64,000 bases of DNA, taken from positions 72,811,839-72,875,838 of the forward strand of contig NW_026262734.1 of assembly GCF_021869535.1 (NCBI RefSeq), in the 5' to 3' direction. Shown in pieces: positions 23,764 through 35,600 of this stretch. The notes beneath the pieces are model-generated. The model was not told the origin of the DNA and searched no databases. It saw nothing but the letters and a program-made list of their open reading frames with translations. Made by a program: the position numbers and the translations under genes. Within the stretch, counting starts at the first letter, position 1. Each line of letters begins with the position of its first letter. The DNA comes from Mytilus californianus (lineage: Eukaryota; Mollusca; Bivalvia; Mytilida; Mytilidae).

Positions 23764-23887
23764 CTGGTTATTAAATTGTGTTTTAATTTAGTCCATTCCA
23801 TTTCAATCATCCCAACCTCAACCCCAGCCTCAATCAACCCTGATCTGAAATAGTCCACCAATTCAGCTATCTCATGATCCCCATAAT
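23764..23887 (-). CDS. ZNF862-like hAT transposase, exon 4
   Basis: Acceptor ctctacttcag abuts 23887 and G|AT completes aspartate 526. The exon encodes residues 527-566 (YGDHEIAELVDYF...). Donor gtactt follows 23764; phase 2 out. Confidence 0.7.
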
Positions 23888-24142
23888 CTGAAGTAGAGAA
23901 TAATTGATAATACATTAGAATTAATTTGAGCATACTCACAAGTTAATGAACAGACAGACAGCTGACTGACGGACAAAAGGATTTCTTCATATTATTTTTT
24001 CAGCTGTATTTTATATATAATATTAAAAAAAGATCAAAATAAAATTAGAATTATGTATTGACACACTTGATTTCGGTTTCAACAAAAACAAAAGTGGACA
24101 AAATTGGAATAAGACATGTATGAAAGAAGAAATATTTTATAC

Positions 24143-24348
24143 CTTTAGCCTCGTCTGTGTTTAGAGGAAATTTCAGTAAGTCAAGTACACCACAAGTTTT
24201 CAATATACCAGGATTTTCAACAAATCGAACATTCAGGGCAGACAATATGTTGGTGGTGAAGATTCTGCGGGCACTTTCAAATGAAGTCAAGTCTCCTTTC
24301 AGATGATCATGGGCAGTTTCCACAGCCTTCCTCAGATATGGACCATTA
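24143..24348 (-). CDS. ZNF862-like hAT transposase, exon 3
   Basis: Acceptor tattttccag abuts 24348 and AG|T completes serine 457. The exon encodes residues 458-525 (NGPYLRKAVETAHDHLKG...). Donor gtataa follows 24143, leaving a single G (phase 1). Confidence 0.75.
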
Positions 24349-24629
24349 CTGGAAAATATATTAAATAGTTGTATACAATAAACTTAAAACAATAGTATGA
24401 AAATATTTTTTAATGGTATGGAATCTGCCAGACAAACAAATTACTAAAGGACACTGCACTGCAAAAACAACCCTTATATGACATGTATGAGGGTAGGTGC
24501 CAAAATTTTAATGTTTTGGCCAAGCACTGTCAAGAAGTACCCCATTCAAATTCATTATTTTGGCCATATTAAAGCAAAAATTAAAAATGTATTAATTTAT
24601 GCAATGACATTAAAGCAAAATTATCAAAC

Positions 24630-24859
24630 CTGGTTTGTAACTTTGTGATTTGCTCAACTGCCACTTCTATATTCACCAAGATTCTAGATATGGTTGCAGT
24701 TTTTTCCTGAAAAAGTTTACTGACGTCTACCAAAATTGTTAACACATCCATCAAAAAGTGCAGCATATACCATACAGACTTGGAGTTTACAACTTTTAGG
24801 AAAAACTTTGCCTTGTTCCCCTTATCACTGGTGTATATTTTGTCGTCAGGATTCTGGAG
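24630..24859 (-). CDS. ZNF862-like hAT transposase, exon 2
   Basis: Acceptor ttattgcag abuts 24859 and donor gtttga follows 24630. Phase 0 in, phase 2 out. It encodes residues 381-456 (LQNPDDKIYTSDKGNKAKFF...). This region lies between the tryptophan block and the C-terminal part of the hAT fold and is helical in character. Intron 1 before it (24860-27472) is almost wholly the nested family B repeat plus its insertion. Confidence 0.75.
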
Positions 24860-25034
24860 CTGCAATAAGAAGAACACAGAATGTTAAATGTTTATAATTT
24901 AAAGATGTTTTCAAAATTGAAGCAGAAATAACTGTTTATCAAAAAGATAGGTAATGAACAAAGAAAAGCTTATAAACTGCAAAATGACGCACATAACCCA
25001 TTAACACTCACCACTGAAAACTTAAACAAATGAA

Positions 25035-27295
25035 AATAAAATGCTCCGCTGGGGCGCAGCTTGATACGACCGCAGAGGTCGAACCCTGAACAGTTGGGGC
25101 AAGTATGGACACAACATTCAAGCTTGATACAGCACTGAATTTGGATTGTAATTAAATATTTGACACAGCATAGGTTTCTGACACAGAATGAAAGTGGTCT
25201 AAGAACTTAAAAATTTTCAATTTACCTATTCATACATGTGATGGACTGTGAAACTCAGATCAGGAGATTGGGAAATTTTGGTCAGGAGATTAGGACTCAG
25301 ATCAGGAGGTTTTTAATCGACATTAATTTTGTTGTAAATGTAACCGTGTGCTGTAAGAATGGTCTTTTAAAGTGTGTTTTCTTCAACTTTCCATCCAATT
25401 TATTATGTTTATAGTACCCTTGTACTTATAAAGTTTCTCCATCTTTATATTCTACATGTTCAATCTAACATTGTTTTTTTCCAGTATGTTCTTTAAATTT
25501 TTTACTTCATATTCTATAAAACAATCATTGCAACCAGAACATTTGTTTAGCTATCTGCAAATAGTTTTTATTTTATTTTTTTTTCTCTTGCAAATAGTTT
25601 TTATTTGCAAACTCAGAAAATCATTCTATCTGTAAAATTAGGGTCATAGTTATTATATAAATTTCAATTTAAGCCTTGAAAGGAAGTATAGAATCCTCAA
25701 ATAATTTTCAAATTATTATTTTTTTATTTGTCCTAAGACATTTTAAATCATTTAATAACCATCCTTTTATGATTATTTGTTCAATTTATATTTTATTTAT
25801 ATTTTTTTAAAAATTTTCATTATTAAAAGGAAAGTAACTTAAAACAGGATAAATCAAGGGAAGTAACCCAATAAATACACAGTTTTTGTTACACAACGGC
25901 AGTTAGCCTGAGGTAAAAATCGTTGATTACCAGTATGTTTGACACCCAAGCTGACAAGTGAAGCCATATAATTATGCATGTTAATTGATTTACAGGTAAA
26001 ATATAACTTCAGGTAATGTCAGTTACACCAGATGCCTGAGATGATATGTTGGGCAGAAATTTTTCATTCATGAAAAATTTCATACACGGGATTTTTTCCT
26101 CTTCAACGGGAGGTCGGGAGGAGACCCCTGAAAACGGGATTATTGTACTCCCGTCGGGAGGTTCACATGTATGCCTATTCAAACCATATCATTATTATTT
26201 GCTTTTATATATAAATCAGAAATAACCAATTTAAAATGGAAAATGTTAAAGAAAAAAAAGGAAAAAAAAAATCCCCCCCCCCAATTTTTTGAACCCCCTT
26301 ATGATTCATCACCCCCAAACTCAATCCCAGCTTTCCCTTTGTGGTATGGTACCTTGCAGTACAATTTCAGAGAGATTCATACACTTGAACACAAGTTATT
26401 GTCTGGAAACTAGAAAAATGCTTGTTTATTGGCCCCTTTTTGGCCCCAAATTCCTAAACGTTTAGGGCAATTACCCCCAAACTCAATTCCAGCTTTCCCT
26501 TTGTGATATGGAACCTTGCAGTACAATATCATAAAGATCCATACACTTACAAGTTATTGTCCTGAAACTAGAAAAATGCATGTTTTTTTTGCCCTTTTAT
26601 GGCCCCTAATTACTAAAATTTTGAGGGAAAACCCCCAAAATCAATCCCAGCCTTCCCTTTGTGATATGGAACCTTGTAGTACAATTTCATAAAGATCCAT
26701 ACACTTACAAACAAGTTATTGTCATGAAACTAGAAAAATGCTTGTTTTTTGCCCCTTTTTGGCCCCTAATTCCTAAAATTTGGAGGAAATTACCCCAAAA
26801 ATCAATCCCAGTATTCCCTTTGTGATATGGAACCTTGTAGTACAATTTCATAAAGATCCATACACTTACAAACAAGTTATTGTCATGAAACTAGAAAAAT
26901 GCTTGTTTTTTGCCCCTTTTTGGCCCCTAATTCCTGAAATTTGGAGGCAATTACCCCCAAAATCAATCCCAGCATTCCCTTTGTGATATGGAACCTTGTG
27001 GTACAATGTCAGAGAGATCCATACACTTACACACAAGTTATGTCTGGAAGTTACAAAAATGCTTATTTTTGGCCCCTTTTGGCCCCTAATTCCTTAACTG
27101 TTAGTACCATAACCCCCAAAATCAATCCCCACCTTCCTTTTGTGGTATTGAACCTTATGGTAAAATTTCATTGAGATCCATTCACTTAAACTAAAGTTAG
27201 AGTGCGAAAACTAATGTGTATTCGGACGACGACGACGACGCCAACGTCATACCAATATATGACCACAAAAATTTTTTTGCGGTCGTATAAAAATG
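25035..27295 (+). repeat. family B element, copy 2, split by a 943 bp insertion
   Basis: Starts aaaatgctccgctggggcg. After the insertion (25231-26173) it continues with six ~165 bp units (tttccctttgtgatatgg and agatccatacacttac phrases). It ends in gacgacgacgacgacgcc, an AT-rich hairpin (tatgaccac paired with gcggtcgta, 27258-27287) and aaaaatgg. It sits inside intron 1 of the hAT transposase. Open frames in this array are repeat translations. Confidence 0.8.
25231..26173. mobile_element. 943 bp TIR element with 6 (or 8) bp target duplication
   Basis: Family B copy 1 (near 7024) reads ttacctattcaaacc without interruption. Here the same site is split, with cctatt at 25225-25230 and again at 26174-26179. 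The insert ends in an 11 bp inverted repeat, catacatgtga / tcacatgtatg. Counting the following ca, the duplication could be 8 bp. Subterminal sequence contains ctcccgtcgggagg on the right and repeated tcaggagattggg-type phrases on the left. No transposase frame. Confidence 0.85.
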
Positions 27296-27472
27296 GGGAA
27301 ATCGCAGGTGCGCCAGAAGTGTAATCTGCTTATTGTGTATTCTCTAATTATGCAAAAGGAAGATACATTGTAACAGATCATGGCATGAAATAAATACATG
27401 TTCAGACAATAAGCTTGTACATAAAAAAAAATTATCAAAAGAATTTGAAGTAAAAAAAAATACTATAAATAC

Positions 27473-28612
27473 CTGATTCAAATGTTGGGTTATTGCATCA
27501 TAGCCTTTAAGGAAACACTCTATTGCCTTCTTTAGATGTGCCATCCATCTTGTGCCTCCTGTCCTTGTAGGGAGTATCACAGTTTGATTCAGAATTTTAA
27601 ATGAATCTTTTAATGCTGCTCTGTTCAGACAGCTGTTTCTGTAGAAATAGTAAATATTTAACAAGAAGAGTGAAATTTTGTCGTATAAATTGATTTTCTT
27701 CTTGATTGTGTCTTTAAATGCCAACTCAAGTTTGTGTCCAGAACAATGCACTGCTATTAACCATGGTCGCCCAACTGCTTCACGTATTCTTTGCACTGCC
27801 CCAGTTTTCGAGCCAAGCATCACACTTGCTCCATCTGTCCCACATGCAACAACTTTTTTGGCATAGTCGTCATCAAATTTTTTCATACCTGACATTATCA
27901 CTTTAGATATACTGTCAGCATCAGCTTTTGGGATGTTTTTCACCAATGAAAAATTTATTTTTATGTCCCCTTTGTGACAATGTCTGACAAACACAATTTC
28001 TGCTTCTTGATAAGATGAATCTGTTGATCCATCTGATATTGCGGAGATGAAACGAACATCTTTCATGTCTTGGGCAATCTTGGCTACTTCCGCTTTAGCA
28101 ATAAAACTGGCAAACTCTGCAGCTTTTTTATCAGTGCGATACTGTGTCCCTATATCTAAACCTTTAGATTCATCCAAATCACATAGCATTGGATAATCAG
28201 TATAGGGGCGTCCCTTTTTACACAAGGCAAACACATTTCTAAATTTCAACATCAATCTATTGACCGTTAATTGATTAAGGGCTCTCAGGGCTTTGGCTCC
28301 TTCAGAATTTTCTGGGTTTTTCTGGCCATTAAACTTAATAACATTTACTTTATGGGATTCTGATTTTTCATGCTGGTTGATAGAGTCTCTTTTGTAATTC
28401 TGGCAACCGGTTACGAATGTACCGTGTTTATCATATAGTGCACAAATGTTGCAGGTCATCCCCGTTTGGCCATTCTGCAACCATTTATATGTTGCGGTCC
28501 ATGAAGGAATAAACTCCCTTTTTCTTTTTGATTTTTCATAGTCTTTTCCTTTTTGGTTGCTATCGGTTTCAGCTTTTCTTTTTTGGGGGTAGTTAGTTAG
28601 GAAACGTTCCAT
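27473..28612 (-). CDS. ZNF862-like hAT transposase, exon 1 (N-terminal, catalytic start)
   Basis: Residues 1-380 of a 666-residue model. Residues 31-90 hold a BED/TTF-like zinc finger (C54, C57, H81, H87) preceded by a basic, likely nuclear-localising stretch. The RNase-H-like catalytic fold follows, with D194 (AISDGSTDSS), D260 (GTDGASVM) and the conserved HCSGH (289-293). GGTRWMAHL (352-360) is the family's tryptophan block. The exon ends exactly at a codon boundary before donor gtattt (complement of 27467-27472). The family comprises hAT transposases and derived host zinc-finger proteins; matching element termini favour a transposon here. Confidence 0.85.
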
Positions 28613-30167
28613 ATCATCAATTTATTTAATTTTAACTGGGGGCTGCCATTTTTCACTCGACAAATCCCGAATAAACGAATCTCGCGCGATTCCGGAGAAC
28701 CTCGGAATCGTCGATTTTTACCGAGTAATTTGATTGGCCGGCTATAATTACCAGTTGATTTCAATAACACGGAAGTATGTGCAATCTTCCGCGTGGTAGA
28801 AAATGAAAGTTGCTGGCCCAAGTGGCCCGAGAATATTGACTGGCCCGTCGGGCCGTTCTTTGCTAAATTTGACTGGCCCGACAGTAAATTTACTAGCCAC
28901 GGGCCAGCGGGCCAGCGATTACGTCGACCCCTGCCTACATGTATATAAACAGGATATTATAAATTGAACATAAAAACTTGATTACATGCACATCTATGTC
29001 AATAAATCACAAGAGCAATGTCCAGGAGTCTAGCACATGTACATGCAAATTTGATTACAATTTCACATGCATACATGTATGTAGGTCAATAAATCACTAG
29101 AGCAAGGTCAAGGACATCTTGCGGAGACTATATAGACTAGAGCATACATACATTGTATGACCAGCTATTCAGCTAATCATTATATAAGCTAATCTAACAA
29201 GAGGGAGGAATTCAGTTTTTCATTAATACTCAACCTTGTACACGACATATGCATGTACACAAATGTAGTCAAACACGTGTCCCAGACTAATGTACATCAG
29301 CTTATTTACAAAATGACAAATTCCTTAAAATATTAGGACTAACTTTAATACATGTACCATAATCAGGTTGAGAACAACCCCTCAAATGACCCTCAATGTA
29401 ATGAATATCCCTTTTAAATTAAGAGGGGTTACCTCTGGGTACATTAAAAGTGATAAATATTTTTTGTAAAAAACACTTTTAAGTACAAATGAGCATATAT
29501 CAGTCTGCGCCAAAAACTTAAATTTTCTACTCTGGAAATTAAATTTCAAAACTTCTCTCTATTATATGACTAGATAAAATTTTGAAAATTTTCACAAGTT
29601 GGAATCAATATTTTCTAGTCTGGGGCATCGAACTAGAGTGGCTAACAATTCAGACTGATATATTTATATTATTTGAAGAAACTTTTCCCGAAGAACTTAT
29701 CACTATACATATGGTCGAAACATGTCAAAGAATTTTGTAATATTCATGGACTTATTATATCTTCTTTTATATCAGGCCTCTACAATAACTTTTTTTCCAA
29801 CTTGTCCAGTAGGACAAGTACATACCAAAACTTACTTGTCCGAATGAAATTGTAACTTGTCCAACAAAAATCTTAATAATAACCTTTTTTGCATTTTAAG
29901 TTGATTCAAGGAACAAAATGAATTAAAACAATAGAACAGAATTTGATTTATATCTTTTGAAATACCTTTTAAAAATATGAGTCGAGAACAACTGAATCTA
30001 GTCATGTCACAGGACTTAGGTTCTAGTTTTCATCAATGCCAAAGTCTCATAAGACTCTACACATGAGGCACAGTCTGATAGGCCTGTCAATTTCCACTCA
30101 TTGGATTTGTATCCTGGTTTTTTAAGTTGAAAAAAGTTTATTCAAATTCAATCAATAGAAAAAAAGA

Positions 30168-31040
30168 AGATGAGGTATGATTGCCATTGAGACAACTCTC
30201 TGCAAGAGACCAAATGACATAGAAATTAATAACTATCAGTCAGGGATATAACTCTATAGGGTTATTACAGAAAAATAACATACATTTGTTATTGTGGACT
30301 AAAAAATCAAAGAACTGTGATAACTTATGTATGCTATATGTTTCAAAGGGACAATATACATCATTAGTTTAGTTAAAATGTTTAAAAGTTCTATTGATAT
30401 TACTTTTGTCTATATGTATACTTAACTATTGAAAGATATAACAGTTCATAGTTTGCCAATTTTGCATAGTACACCTATATGTTATTACAGAAAAAATATG
30501 CCTGTAATAACTAAAGGGTGTTATCACAGCTTCTCTATATCACTTCAAAAGCATTTGCTCAGACATACATCATGCTTAATTACAATGTATTTTAATTTAT
30601 TGTAAGAAATAATGACCAGAGCATGTAATGAGGTTATGCGCAAGTTTCTCAGTAATTCCCAAGTGTCTTATATAATAAGTTAAATTCCTTTAATAACTAG
30701 GCCTTGTTATCACAGCTAAGTTTATCCCTTAATAGCCTTGTCTCATTGATTTACCATGGTTAATCAAAAATGTATTAATTTAATTAAAAAATTAAGTTAT
30801 CAAGGCTATGCATTTAGTTTCTGCGCAAAGTCTCAAGAGATCCCTAGAGGCCACTATAAATGAAATAATTTTACAAACATATGTTATTACAGATTTAGAA
30901 AATTTAAGGAATAAAGAGTAGACAACTCATGAAAGTATCTGTAATAACACACGCAAGTTATTTTCTGTGATAACCCTATAGAGTTATATCTCTGGCTGAC
31001 TATAGGTCACTGTATTGCAAGTGTTGTTTTTCTTCTATAT
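30168..31040 (+). repeat. family G copy interrupted by the 762 bp element
   Basis: gatgaggtatgattgccatt to aattaataactat on the left and ctataggtcactgtattgca on the right are consecutive parts of family G, as seen uninterrupted at 54600-54965 (reverse). Confidence 0.75.
30237..30998. mobile_element. 762 bp TIR element in a family G repeat
   Basis: About 45 bp inverted ends start CAGTCAGGGATATAAC on the left and CAGCCAGAGATATAAC on the right (reverse complement). They are flanked by actat at 30232-30236 and 30999-31003, a 5 bp target duplication confirmed by the uninterrupted family G sequence. The interior repeats a gttattacag / gttatcacag motif at least seven times in both orientations. No open frame of note. 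Confidence 0.85.
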
Positions 31041-31649
31041 ATGATCAAATATGATTTGGGAATTTTATGGTAAATAATTTCTTCATTTTTATTTAAAAAA
31101 TATTTTTGTTAAAAAAATTATGGTATAGTATTTATTATAAAGCAACAGAATAAGGTAGGAAAACCAGGTACTGATTTGTCTTGGTCCCGAAATGTCTCCT
31201 GTCTCCTGTGTTGCCAAACTGTCTATTAATCATGTCTATTAGATATGTCTCCTACGGTGCCAAACTGTCCATTAAACTTGGAGCCGAATCATTTCCGAGC
31301 TGGTGACCAACTGTCTTGTAAAGTTACCTTATCTGCAAAGTGCATCCCTGATTGGGATCAGTAAGACTGGTTTACGAGAATAGTATGCCTTTTACCTGTT
31401 AAAAAGTACCTGACAAAGAACCAGTTTTAAATTATCGATTGCAAGTAAACATGTCAAATTAATACTTGTGTTTATCTTCTTTTCTTGTTTTTTGTTTATA
31501 ATTACTTTGTTCATCAATGTTGGATTAAATTTATTTTCTGCATAATAATTTAACTTGTCCCGTCGGACAAGCTTGATATAGCTTTTACTTGTCCGACCTT
31601 TTTTTCCTCTGGTACCGGACAATCGGACAAGCGTTATTGTCGAGCCCTG

Positions 31650-33586
31650 TATATTATTAAAATTAATGGGATCCCTTTTTTAGAATAGTTGTTCCAACTA
31701 CATTGTATAATAAATTTTCCCCCTTTCCAGTTAAAAATTTTCTCAAAGTTTTTCTTTTTTCTTTTCAACAGTAAAATGACCCCTTGCCCGAGGGATAGTC
31801 CCTCATTTAAGGGATATTTCTCATTTGGGGGGTTGTTCCCAATTTCCCAACCTGATAATGTGTTTGGTCTTTTGCCAGTACCAAATATATTTCATCAATT
31901 TATTATTAGTGTAAGAGGACATCAAACTGATTTGTATTTACATGTATATATAATTTGCTCAAGAAATTGGTCATCGTGATGATGATGGAAGTTTTTAACT
32001 ACCTTGACTGGCTATACAGCCCTTGCATTGTCCGTAATCCTGATAACAGTTAACACAGTATTTATAGTACAGATATGCAGCCATGTTAAGGTAGAATTGG
32101 GGCATTTATACGATGCTTCGTGAACAGATAGTGACAAACACTATGCACCTCTGGAACTTTTGCAACAACTCTTTGTGGGGCCAGCAGGTGTCATAATTTG
32201 TAACACAACATACATCAGGACATGTCATGTGTTAAAAAATTAACATAACCATGGATGCAACTGAAGACCCCTCAAAAGGGTTGGGGTACTTCCTATATAC
32301 AAGGTGAAAGGACGTGCCACTGTCAGGCTTAAACATATGTGAATAGGTCGGGAAAACTATCACGAAATATATGATAAGGTCAATAAAATTCCCATAACTT
32401 CTTCACTGTCATCTTTCTTGGTGTTGTCGGTTGTGTTTATATCAATTTTGCTCTTTTGAGACTTTGGTATTACATTCGTACAATAGTCATTACAAACCAA
32501 ATGAAACACAAACAATATGGGAAAAGGTTACATTTTTACCTATGCAATATAAGAAAAGGTATACATTTTTAAAAAATAAATATTTATGTAAAAAGGGTGG
32601 TGTAACAGAACCCCAACGGCACCCCTAACAAAAGTATTGAAGTCCCTTTAAAACAACATATCAAATGGTCGCCCCCTTCTACTTAGGTTTATCATAACAA
32701 ATGGAAAAAAATGTCTGTATTGTCACCTTATAAATTAAATGTTGACCTGTGTTTTAGTGAAATTACCTGCGTGTAAACTGGAGCTGTCTGGAAGCTTCAT
32801 CCTATTAATGGCTATTTCAAGTCAATTAACGATCTCGACTATCACAACCCAATGTGCGGTCTATTTTGAGTAAAATCTTGACTGTTTATTCGTCTGTTTC
32901 AAATTTCTTCTCCTCACAGTTGGTCAGTCAACTTCATTCCACTTCCCAGCCATGCTTTCCACGTTGTTCACCGCCGGGGTTTACCATTCATCAAAAGGGC
33001 GGTAAATTAAAATGAGGCACTTTGATGAGGTAAGTAAAGAGAGATAACTCCTGCGTAACGAAGACGACGCTTCAACGATAAAAAAATAACTGCTTATCTC
33101 CAAATTGATTCGTAACATTTAATGTAAAAAATCAATACTATACATATTGTTAGAATAGTTTGAGACCGTGTTTAAAGTCATCTGACAACCATTGAGGGAG
33201 AATTGTATCAATTTCGGTGCTGACGGTAACTGGTCCTCGGTATCTTCAAATTTCGTACGAAATCGGCCGCCGTAAAAAATGATATTAACCATCCTTATTC
33301 ATCGTCTTTTTGACTCTAAAGCTATGAAATATTATTTCACCCCCATTACAGTATTAGAACACTAAAGTGTTCAAATTCAGAACACTGTTCTTGAACATGT
33401 ACGTTAAAAGACTAAACACAATGTGTTAATAAATACTTTTTAACGCTAGTGTTCAATGTGGAACACGAGTGTTAATAACCGAACATATTGTGTTTAAAAT
33501 TGGAACGCAAAATTTACAGTGTAGATAAGACATATGTAAATAAAATTGTATTAACAAGCATAAAAACAAAGAAATGAGTTTTTTTT
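31650..33586. other. no gene recognised
   Basis: Mixed sequence. A cluster of short palindromes built on gaacact/agtgttc lies at 33355-33520 (for example 33357-33372). No coding region or recognised repeat family. Confidence 0.4.
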
Positions 33587-34410
33587 ATTGAGATTTAAAA
33601 CCCTCTAGGAACAAAATTGTCCCAAACTGTTCGGGAGATTGTTCCAAAGAAATGCCGCTTGCCCAAACAATTTGTCTTTACCATACATCGTCCGCAATTT
33701 GGAACAGTAAGTAGTTTTGTAGAACCTGAACGGAGAGATCGTTGTGGCACGTGCATGTTGACTAGTTCCCGATTGTAAGTAGGGCAAATTGCATTCAACG
33801 CACAGTAAACATAAACAAGTACTTTGTATTGCGGTCTTTATTGGACGGGTAACCAATGGATCTCGGCAGGTATCAGCGAAATATGTGCATGCTTCTTTTG
33901 TCTTGGTGATAAGATGAGCTGATGTATTTCGCACTTTTGTAATCTGTTCATTGTAGCCTTAATGACACTGTACATCAGAATATTCCAGAAATCAAGTTTT
34001 TTGCTGAGATTTAAAACCCTCTACGACCTAAATTGTCCCAAACTGTTCGGGAGATTGTTCCAAAGAAATGCTGCTGCCCAATCAAATTGTCTTTATGATA
34101 CGTCTTCGTCCGCAATTTTGGAACAGTAAGCAGTTGTGTAGAACCTGAACGGAGGATCGTTGTGGCACGTGCATGTTGACTAGTTTCCGATTGTAAGCTG
34201 TGCCAATTGCATTCAACTCACAGTTAACATAAACAAGTACTCTGTATTGCGGTCTTTATTGGACGGGTAACCAATGTATCTCGACAGGTATCAGCAAAAT
34301 ATGTTCATGCTTCTTTTGTGATGGTTATAAGACAAGCTGATGTATTTTGCACTTTTTGATATCTGTTCATTGTAGTCTTATTGATACCGTACAGCAGAAT
34401 ATACCCGTAA
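33587..34410 (-). pseudogene. LINE 3' coding region, tandemly duplicated (33587-33980 and 34007-34410)
   Basis: The two ~400 bp stretches are direct copies sharing gtcccaaactgttcgggaga, gtggcacgtgcatgttgact and tattggacgggtaaccaatg. On the minus strand the first encodes a peptide ending FGQAAFLWNNLPNSL, which resembles the C-terminal block after the reverse transcriptase in jockey/CR1-like LINEs. The second copy is frame-broken. Both lie downstream (minus strand) of the reverse transcriptase fragment. Confidence 0.65.
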
Positions 34411-34703
34411 TCAAGTCTGGATGTTACCAGGCAGTTACTAGTGTCTTACATGCGTCCAATATTACAGATATTAAAATAACAGGATATTACTATGGCTGAT
34501 ACTTACTCTTCCATCGTAAGATATTTATCACTTACTGTTACATTGTAAGATATTTATCAAAGTATATTTCTAGGGTTTTCACGCATGATACATTACTAAT
34601 CATTATTAGATTTGGTAAACTTGGTCACGGATGTTTCTGTGAGAATATGATAAGTTCAGTTTTATCTTAGTGAAGTTTTAACATAATTTTTTTTACATCT
34701 ATA

Positions 34704-35090
34704 CTAGGCGAGTGACAATTCATTTTTCTTAAAGCCATAGTTAATTTTCTTGTAGATCCACGCTAGAGCGCAACCAGTTATGCTATACGCAAATGACAGA
34801 CTCCCCAGAAGAATTATGTGATCTATGACATCGAATGCAGCAGAAAGGTCTAAGAGCACCAATACCGCTGATGATTGTTTATCTACAGCCGCATTTATAT
34901 CGTGATGTACTCTAGCTAATGCAGTTTCAGTTGAATGACGCGATCGGTATGCGGACTGAAATGTATCACACAATGAGTTCAGTTAGAGTCCAGATGAACA
35001 TCTAGTATCTTATTAACTACATTTTCGAGAACTTTTGAAATAAAAGGTTAATTGAACACTGATCTGTAATTAAAAAAAAATGGATCAAGT
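34704..35090 (-). pseudogene. LINE reverse transcriptase fragment
   Basis: The frame at 34704-34973 reads FQSAYRSRHSTETALARVHH and VLVLLDLSAAFDVIDH, the hallmark LINE reverse transcriptase block with the first catalytic aspartates. Upstream on the same strand, 34980-35090 continues in another frame with PFISKVLENVVNKIL, interrupted by stops. The remaining palm motif (YADD-like) is not found. Decayed non-LTR retrotransposon, probably jockey- or CR1-like. Confidence 0.75.
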
Positions 35091-35199
35091 CCGGAATTTT
35101 TTCAAAATAGGTTTCACAAGAACCCCGTTTCACAAGAGCCTGTATGACGGCACGATTTCCAAAATCAAATGATGAATTGGCGATATCTGAAATAAACTA

Positions 35200-35600
35200 A
35201 TAATGGCAGTTACTTCATTGGGAGATTATTTTCTATCAAGCCTAAAATAAAATACTTGAAGCCGTTATTTCATTTGAAGAAGTTTCCTTTATAAGACTTA
35301 GAACTAAAACAATTTAAAAATATGGACCAGTTAGTTCATTGTAAGAAATTTCTTCTATCAAACCTAAACTGCATTACTTCAAGCTATTGGTTCCTTGGAT
35401 TTCTTCTATCAGACCTATGCCTAAATTGAAATACTTGTGGCAGTTGTTGTAAGAAATTTTAAAACTTTAAATGCAATTTTTGGAGCAGCTAGTTCATTGA
35501 AAGAAATTTCTTAAATCCGACCTACATTCAGATCAAGAAAGAAATACTTGGAGCAGTTAGTTCGTTTGAAGAAATTTCTTCTATCAGATTTACACTAAAA
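35200..35600 (+). repeat. degenerate tandem repeat, about 4-5 units of 80-95 bp
   Basis: Recurring phrases gaaatacttggagcagttag, ttcattgaaagaaatttctt and tctatcagacctac. Old and diverged. The following 35601-36429 shows nothing recognisable. Confidence 0.65.

Larger units (their letters stand above)
22031..28933 (-). mobile_element. complete hAT-type DNA transposon, 6.9 kb
   Basis: The ends are CAGGGGTCGAC (22031-22041) and its complement (28923-28933). Both ends carry subterminal tggcccg..cgggcc palindromes: 22060-22125 on the left and 28815-28915 on the right. It contains a five-exon transposase gene on the minus strand. The immediate flanks, cagctaca and cctacatg, share ctaca but do not form a clean 8 bp duplication, so the target duplication is unconfirmed. 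Intron 1 of its gene hosts a family B copy with a further insertion. Confidence 0.8.
29773..31649. mobile_element. non-autonomous hAT-like element, 1.9 kb
   Basis: Left end CAGGCCTCTACAATAAC (29773), right end complement of CAGGGCTCGACAATAACG (ending 31649). Subterminal palindromes cttgtccagtaggacaag (left) and cttgtcccgtcggacaag (right) are present. Flanks share tatat. The interior is mostly a family G repeat, itself interrupted by the 30237-30998 element. No transposase frame. The end sequence and palindrome design resemble the complete hAT element 840 bp upstream. Confidence 0.7.

Noticed and set aside
28597-28821. Minus-strand frame overlapping the start of the hAT transposase
   Set aside because: It overlaps exon 1 in another frame, covers the subterminal region and has no recognisable content.
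33355-33520. GAACACT/AGTGTTC palindromes resembling hormone-receptor or p53-type half sites
   Set aside because: Spacing does not match the known response elements and there is no gene nearby; more likely remnant element-end sequence.
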